From Artocarpus heterophyllus (lineage: Eukaryota > Streptophyta > Magnoliopsida > Rosales > Moraceae), in NCBI GenBank assembly GCA_025403435.1, contig CM046351.1, positions 29,007,285-29,071,284 on the forward strand: DNA of 64,000 bases, written 5' to 3'. The position numbers and the translations under genes were made by a program. Of the stretch, positions 57,459 to 64,000 are shown piece after piece. Below the pieces are notes generated by a model. The model was not told the origin of the DNA and ran no database searches. It saw only the letters and a list, made by a program, of their open reading frames with translations. Within the stretch, counting starts at the first letter, position 1; each line of letters opens with the position of its first letter.

Positions 57459-60400
57459 TGTAACTCCCCCTTGCAAACATCACATATGTCATTATATTCA
57501 TTCATGTTATCATTATTTAAGATAAGCTATTAAGAGTAAAATCATAATTTAATTAACATATTCCTAGGATCCATTCCTTTCATCATTTTTTTTAAAGATT
57601 TATTAAAAATTATTTATATGTAGGTACTTTTCAAATAGTTTACCAACACATTATAATAAGATTATAATTTAAATAAAAATCAAAACAACTTTTGTAATCT
57701 GTTTGAACAGTTCGGTAGGCCGAACTTCGGACATCAGCAAGCCAAACATGACCGGCAGTCTGAACTTCAACCATCGGCAGGCCATCCGAGGCTCTACAAA
57801 ATTGGAGTTTTAAAATACCAAGATCGACAGGCCAATACAGGGTAATCGGTAGCCCGACCATTAATGGTCAGCAAGCCGATGTACTATCAAAATCAAAATA
57901 ATTAAAACAAGTTCCAACATCTCAAAGTGCGAAAAAAAATAAACATTCAAAGTAATAAAAACATAATTCACAAATTTTAAACTTCTTTCTTGGCGTCTTC
58001 CATTTTCAATCCATCATGCATAACTCTCACACTTGCCCTGCCCTCCATCTATTCCAAAATCTTCTTACCTTTATCTGCAATGTGATTGTAAACTAAGTAA
58101 GCAAAAGCTTAGTACATACACTTCCTATCTCACAACATGAAACAATTTATGAACATTCTTTATGCAACATCACATTCGTAATCATCATAAACATAATGGT
58201 GCACTAGGCACAATTTCATATAGAACATATCTTTCGTTACATTGTCCATATTAAAACTTTGTTCATTTTATCTTTGAGGGCCCAAGTGTTGCACTAGTTT
58301 CATCATCGTAGGCGCGTTGTCATGAGAGGAGAGGGGTAGCTAATCCCAAACTAAACATAACATTATAAACATAAACATAACATAAACATGGGTGTGCAAC
58401 ACTTATTTAGCTTATACATATATACATATATATATACTTTTATACTTTGAAACACGTCATCATCAAAACCTGCATAACCTTTTTATAGATCAAAACACTC
58501 ATAATGAAACATCATATATAATCACCATTGAAATTATCATAAAACCATCATGAACATAGATTTCAAACTTTTCATAAACTTAATCATGTTGCAGGTGAGA
58601 ATGTACTTACTTGATTAGCTTACTAAACCTTAATTAAAGATAATGTCGCTGTGGTCTTGATGTGCTCACGTCTTGGAGTGTTCATGTCAACCATTCATAT
58701 ACACAAGAAATTAATACTCATCTATATGACATGACATCATCCAATAACATATTACATTATTCACACCTCCATTTCAAGAAATACATGAACACTAATATAT
58801 TTACCAATTTATAAGTACTCATGCAAAAACTACAATACTAATGCCTGCCTGATCCTTATGTATTCATAATTCAATAACTCATAATCCATACACAATTAGA
58901 GTATGAGACTCTAGACAGACAAAGCTAACATATAAACATAGTATCATGATTTTTTGTTGGTCATAAAAATTCCATTTGATAATCAAATCAAGTCACATAC
59001 TTCATAGCATAAAATCTGCCAACAATAACAAAACAATAAGCAGTCCTAACTTACATTCATATAATAAATTATCTATATCTTAAAATAATTTCATAAAAAT
59101 ATCACATATAATAGACACCCACAGCTACAACATATCCAAAATTGGGCTTCAAATAAAATCAAAATTTAGCAAAACATACATTTGAAATTCAATGGTAAAA
59201 CTAAGCTTAGGTTTGAAAAGCAGTGAGCATCCTTTAGTAAACATTTTCAAACAAATAAAATAAAATTGCTTTGACACCAAAATTTTTATGACAACCTACT
59301 ATCATACAAATACAGTACCACAAAAAGTCTCATTGCCAAATATATTCGTTTAGTCTTACAAAAACATCACACAACAAGAAGTCCAAAAATTCACTAACAG
59401 AATAGCCATAGAACCTAGTCTTAAATAAAATTTAGTAATGTATAAAATATCCATCATATCATCATGAGACTTTTCAGTTCAACACTTAGTATATACATGA
59501 ATATAACTGCCAAATTTCGTGTAAAATAACATTCATTTGCCCTATGAACAAAAATTATATTTTTGCAAAACGTAACCAATCAGCAATAGTTTTCTATGAG
59601 TGGCAGAGACTAAAAATTTAATATCTCAACATAGAGAACTCCAAATGTCATGAAATTTTGAGGAATATCACATAACACATATATGAATATTAGACTAAAA
59701 TTTTAGAGCAAACAGAAATTCCTAGACAAAAATACAGTAGTCGAATTAAAGGGGAAAAATACATTTTAGAAATAAACTGAGAACGAAGTCTTACCTCAAA
59801 ACAATTCTTCTCAAATTTCCTTTGAATTCACCCAAGAGAAACAATATTTCATTCAAATATTTGCAGTAGAATTAAGGGAGAGAAGGGGTGAAAAATGTGA
59901 TGAAGAGAGAGAGAGAGTTTCTGAGATAATTTAGAAAGAGGGAGGGAGAGAAGGAGCGTGTGATAGAGAGAGTGAAATTAACGTGAATGAAAACAAAGCA
60001 AGGGGTCAATATTCTCTATTATGTCAGAATTTCCTGACTAAAATTGAGGCAAATCACATGGGGAATGGAGAGGATTAGGGAAGTCAACTGATTTAGCTCT
60101 ATTTACCATATTTCAACTTTCAAAATAGGAAACCATATCAAATAATTCAATCATCATTAAAAGTCAAATTATTTCATCACAGAAAATAAGGAAATAGACC
60201 AAAATTAAGCTAATCATTCAGCACATCTCATCCAATCACAATAATCACCAATGCCACAATTTTTTTTTGGAGATTGTCTGCTGATTTCGTGTCAGCAGAC
60301 TTCGGCCTGCCAAATTCGTGAGGTCTGACTTGCCGATTAAATTCATCGGCCTGTCATCCCGTGAGGGACAATTCAGCCTATCGAACTTGAAGGATCGACC

Positions 60401-60623
60401 TGCCAAACTACTGCATAAATACAAAACATCAATTGATTGCTAAATAATTATCAAGCATACAACATAAATGACATGAACATCTTGAGCACATTAATTCCAC
60501 GTGACTGTCACCTATCATAATACTCAAAGTAAAATAGTCAGAATCATTATATCATAAGGAAAAATTACTTAACATCGTTACTTATTTAACATAATCCGTT
60601 ACTTGAAAATTGAGGGTGTTACA
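57459..60623 (-). repeat. element C 5' LTR, 3165 bp
   Basis: Plus-strand ends TGTAACTCCCCCTTGC and TGAGGGTGTTACA. It has the long B-like layout with dyad clusters at 57711-57885 (GGCAGGCC form) and 60300-60410 (GGCCTGCC form), both more diverged than in A and B. Confidence 0.92.
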
Positions 60624-61430
60624 AATGCAGTCCACGCAAGTATCAAAATCAGTAAAATCTAAAGTACCAAGTACTCCATCATTTATTAATCTCTTAATTC
60701 TCTTAATGGGGATATGTCCTAATCTTCGATGCCGCAACATAGAGGATTCATCATTTACAACACATCGTTTAATACCAACATTTTCATGAACGTGCATAGT
60801 AGTATAATTAGCATCATTTTGTAAATTAAGATGAAAAAAACCATCAGACAAAGTACCACATCCAATAAAATCATATTTATAAAATAGATTGAAAGAAGAT
60901 TCTAAAAAATTAAAGGAATATCTAACTGATACAACTCTGGAAACTGAAATTAAATTTCTAGAAAAACTAGGAATATAAAATGTCTTTTCCATATAAAAAA
61001 TAAAGCCACCACTTTAGACTAGTTTGCACGTTCCTACAGCCTCCACATGTGAGCGCATCTTATTTCCACAACAGATGCTTTGTTCACTTTCCACTGGCTT
61101 CCATAGGTTTTGCAATCCCTGTAGTGAGTTGGTGACATGGATTGTAGAACCGAAGTCAATCCACCATGTGTTATAATAACATCAATTATATTGGATTCAT
61201 AAAAGACAAGTGAGAGTTGAATACCTTTTTTATCAAGCCATTCACGGAATTTGGAGCAGTCCTTCTTTACGTGCCCCTTCTTCTTAGAAAAGAAGCACTT
61301 GAACTCCTTCTTAATATCTGGCTGGCCAGGAACCTTGCCTTTCCCCTTTTGCTTGGTCTGATTTTTGTTCTTATTACCCTAGTTTGCTAGATTTACTTTC
61401 TCTCCCTCTTCCATAATGAGTCTTCCCTCC
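60624..61430 (-). pseudogene. copia-3 zinc knuckle, protease and GAG-pre-integrase domain
   Basis: From 61300 leftward: C-F-F-S-K-K-K-G-H-V-K-K-D-C, a CCHC knuckle with the second Cys changed to Ser, then a protease segment near 61180 with W-W-I-D-F-G-S in place of D-S-G, then FYIPSFSRNLISVSRVV (60980-60930). The pre-integrase zinc motif H-R-R-L-G-H followed by C-V-D-C ends at 60624, exactly at the LTR of element C, so the frame continues for 14 codons into the LTR. Confidence 0.8.
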
Positions 61431-61432
61431 TC

Positions 61433-62310
61433 CTAAACACACATGGTTAATAGCTCATTAATTGACCATTTGTCCTTATGTGTGTTATAGGAGATCTTAA
61501 AAGGACCATACTCAGAGGCTAGAGTATTTAGAATATAATGTACCAAGAACGAATCAGACATCTCAACCTCAAGCGTCTTCAATTGAGCCACAATGTCCCT
61601 CATGCGCATGATATGCTTACACACGCCTTTAATACTGGTAAGCTTTAAGGATGAAAACTGCATTATAAGGGTGCTTGCCAATGCCTTATCTGAAGACTCA
61701 AATTGCTCATCAATAGCCTTTAGTAGTGCTCGGACATTGTCATATTGATCAACCGAACCCCTAATCCCAACAGAGATTTTGGACTTTATGAACATAACTG
61801 AGAGACGATTGGATCGCTCCCATTTTTCATATCGATTAATATCATCTGAGCCACAATGTCTTCAATTGAGCCACAATGTCCCTCATGCGCATGATATGCT
61901 TACACACGCCTTTAATACTGGTAAGCTTTAAGGATGAAAACTGCATTATTAGGGTGCTTGCCAATGCCTTATCTGAAGACTCAAATTGCTCATCAATAGC
62001 CTTTAGTAGTGCTCGGACATTGTCATATTGATCAACCGAACCCCTAATCCCAACAGAGATTTTGGACTTTATGAACATAACTGAGAGATGATTGGATCGC
62101 TCCCATTTTTCATATCGATTAATATCATCTGGAGTGCTATCTCAGTGATAGAGGGCGGTTCATTCTTTCTGATAGCATAGTCAATGTTCATCCACCCTAA
62201 ATGAAGGAGAATCCTCTCCTTTCAAACTTTATAGTTATCACCCTTATGCTTGGGAATATCACATTTCATATCAGATAAATTAACAGGTTGAGTTACTACA
62301 ACACATCAAA
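61433..62310 (-). pseudogene. copia-3 gag with internal tandem duplication
   Basis: On the minus strand: MKCDIPKHKGDNYKV near 62270-62225, then NIDYAIRKNEPPSITE, RSNRLSVMFIKSKISVGIRG, DEQFESSDKALASTL and SYNTHKDKWSINELLTMCV. This is the UBN2/copia gag domain. A 283-bp segment is present twice in tandem (61576-61858 and 61859-62141), which shifts the frame and duplicates the FIKSKISVGIRG to QLKTL stretch. A stop (TGG to TGA) lies near 62222. Confidence 0.85.
61576..62141 (-). repeat. 283-bp tandem duplication in copia-3 gag
   Basis: The two copies differ at only two or three bases by eye (for example ATAAGGG versus ATTAGGG, and GAGAGACG versus GAGAGATG). The unit is not a multiple of three. 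Confidence 0.92.
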
Positions 62311-63708
62311 CATACATGCTCATGTCACAAAAATTGAAGCTAATAACTATATGTCATGTTTTACTAATGTAAATCATGCTACAAGAATTATGAATCATAT
62401 GACATGTAAGAACTACCTATGGGCTAAGTTTCTAACTCACATTGATTCACATACTATCTTATGATGAAACTATTAAACTATATTCCATTTCTTAATCCCT
62501 ATAAGCAAATTAAGAAAATAGTTTAATATTTCATCCTAACCAATCACATTTAATATAATAAAATTTCTTGTGGGATAAATTTTATTATACCAAGCATAAT
62601 TAGTTACAATTAATACCCGTTCAATTAAATGTGATTTAAAAAACTTAACGTATAATTTTAATATAATTTAAGACACTATTGCTACTCTTAAATTAATTAA
62701 AATTATACAAATCACTCAAGATATTTAATTTTCCATGCATAAAATATTCATGAATTTGCATGTATTAAAAAAGAATAACAACTAAAGAATACATGCAAAA
62801 TAAATTATGCATAAATTCAATAACATATCTAAAACAAATTTCCAAAATTTTATGTAAACATAAATAATAAAATTTTGGATTTTATTAAATTCATTTTAGC
62901 TTTATTAAAAAATTAATTTTCCAAAATACCCAAATAAAAAATTATGTAATACCAAAATAGAATTAATTAATTTTTTGGATTTTTTTTTATTTTTTTTGCT
63001 CAGAAAATGACATGTCATTTTGGGCATAACGTGTCATTTTAGCCTAGCAGAAGCCAAACTTTACATGTCCAAATGACATATCGTTCTCTTCACAGAAAAC
63101 GTTCCCCCCTCAAAAATGACATGTCATTTTTTAGACCCTAGAAATCATCTTTTCACACAATTTTGGTTCTTCTTCACCCGAAATTAATCCAAATGAGTCC
63201 AATTGTAGACCCGGTTAATTCTATACCTTATGGGCACCAAAATTGACGTTTTAAAAAACCCAAAAAGTTAAAAAATCAATTTCCTAATGATTTCTAACAT
63301 TGGTTTTCATAAAAAATCATCAAAAAATGATTTCAAATACAAAAAAAAAAAAAAAAAAATTGGGTATTTTGAAAAAAACTCTATTAAACTCCATTCAAAC
63401 ATATCAAGGCAGAGAAAAAAACCACACTCTTTATACCAAATGATAGAAATTTACATATACAGAATTGTGATTTTCATATGTGCTTAAACCAAATTACATG
63501 AAAATCATCTAAATGCGGAAACATAAAGGAAAGAAAATCTAACCTCCAGCCATTGACAAATACAGTAAGAATAGAGAACCTCTGCAAGAATTCCTGAAGA
63601 AGATTTTGAGAAAGAAAAGGGACTCTTCTAAACCTTCTGCAATTTTGGAGATGATGTATTTCTAAAAATAATTGCACACGCTTAGGAACCCTCTTACATG
63701 ATATTTAT
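62311..63708. other. AT-rich DNA upstream of copia-3 gag, with two copies of an 18-bp palindrome
   Basis: It could be the leader or remains of the 5' LTR of copia-3, but no primer site or LTR edge is visible. AAAATGACATGTCATTTT occurs at 63004-63021 and 63113-63130, with related half-sites near 63031 and 63072. An A20 tract sits at about 63340-63359. No coding frame is supported. Confidence 0.45.
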
Positions 63709-64000
63709 TGTAACGTCCCGAAATTTATTTAATGTTAAGTGTAATATAAATGATGGATTAGTGTGCCATAATTAACGTTTTAACATTTATTAGACTATTT
63801 GGTTGGATTTTTTGAATTTTTGGTTGTTTTGTTAAATTAATGAATTCGAAGGATTTCTTATTGTTTCAAAATGATGTTTTGAGTTTTAAAACACCACAAT
63901 TTGTAAAATGTTAAAAATACTCCGTTTTACAAAACCGTGGGCGGCACATGGTTTTCGCACAGTAAAACCGCCCACCGATTTTCTCTATTTATTTCCTTCC
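63709..64000 (+). mobile_element. LTR of the 8476 family, runs out of the window
   Basis: TGTAACGTCCCGAAATTTAT to the window end aligns base for base with 8476-8765, including TGTTTTGAGTTTTAAAA and CGTTTTACAAAACCGTGG. It could be a solo LTR or the 5' LTR of a complete element beyond the window. Confidence 0.85.

Larger units (their letters stand above)
53448..60623 (-). mobile_element. gypsy element C, 3' end deleted
   Basis: One LTR (57459-60623), primer site, gag and most of pol on the minus strand. Pol stops inside the integrase at 53448, where LINE ORF1 begins, so the integrase end, chromodomain and 3' LTR are gone. The right flank is copia-3, with AATGC (60624-60628) as one target copy; the other is lost. 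It is the most decayed of the three related elements. Confidence 0.9.
60624..62310 (-). mobile_element. Ty1/copia element copia-3, gag to pre-integrase only
   Basis: Minus-strand gag, zinc knuckle, protease region and GAG-pre-integrase domain in copia order. Element C cuts it at 60623; the integrase, RT and LTR on the left are not found again, presumably lost with the element C deletion. No LTR was recognised to the right. Its wording is close to copia-1. Confidence 0.82.

Overview
This is a transposon-packed stretch of plant nuclear DNA, probably from a eudicot with an AT-rich, repeat-rich genome. Plant signs are chromodomain Ty3/gypsy elements of the Tekay/Del type, Ty1/copia elements, a plant L1-type LINE, a Tat-like gypsy fossil with a Transposase_28-type antisense gene, GT-AG introns and a decayed plant PP2C gene. 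I see no rRNA or tRNA gene, no CRISPR array and nothing prokaryotic.

Layout. 1-2816 is the 3' half of a decayed copia element (+). 2817-8475 is the only low-copy-looking land: a small two-exon gene on the minus strand (3331-3639), a PP2C pseudogene on the plus strand (about 4941-5850), an unassigned open frame, and a degenerate minisatellite with a near-perfect palindrome. 8476-10626 is a solo LTR with a TCATA target duplication; a second copy of the same LTR family starts at 63709 and runs out of the window. 11224-11691 is a foldback Mutator-like MITE, 11825-12768 a TRIM-like LTR element, and 12886-13280 a copia gag remnant. 13584-26751 is a Tat-like gypsy fossil (minus pol, plus-strand antisense ORF) split by gypsy element A (14651-23846, target duplication TAAGG). 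27084-33603 is copia-2 (minus), whose gag is split by a composite insertion (31729-33233, target duplication ATCTG) made of a 483-bp tRNA-like palindrome joined to an LTR fragment. 33892-36874 is a solo LTR. 36875-53447 is a LINE (minus) split by gypsy element B (37589-48566, target duplication CCATC) and by a solo LTR (49407-51787, target duplication CTTAC). 53448-60623 is gypsy element C, which has lost its 3' end at a fusion with the LINE and sits in copia-3 (60624 to about 62310, minus).

A, B and C are related elements, all on the minus strand, with gag, protease, reverse transcriptase, RNase H, integrase and (in A and B) a C-terminal chromodomain. All coding regions contain stops or frameshifts, so none looks autonomous. 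Most stops I compared between copies are C-to-T type changes, as expected of methylated silenced repeats.

The most unusual signals are the tRNA-promoter palindrome at 31729-32211, the repeated 12-bp dyad TCGGCCTGCCGA found in clusters in almost every long LTR here, including otherwise different families, the tiny spliced gene at 3331-3639, and an ATGA stop/start overlap between the two LINE ORFs. The coding calls come from reading translated frames and recognising family motifs; no database search was run.
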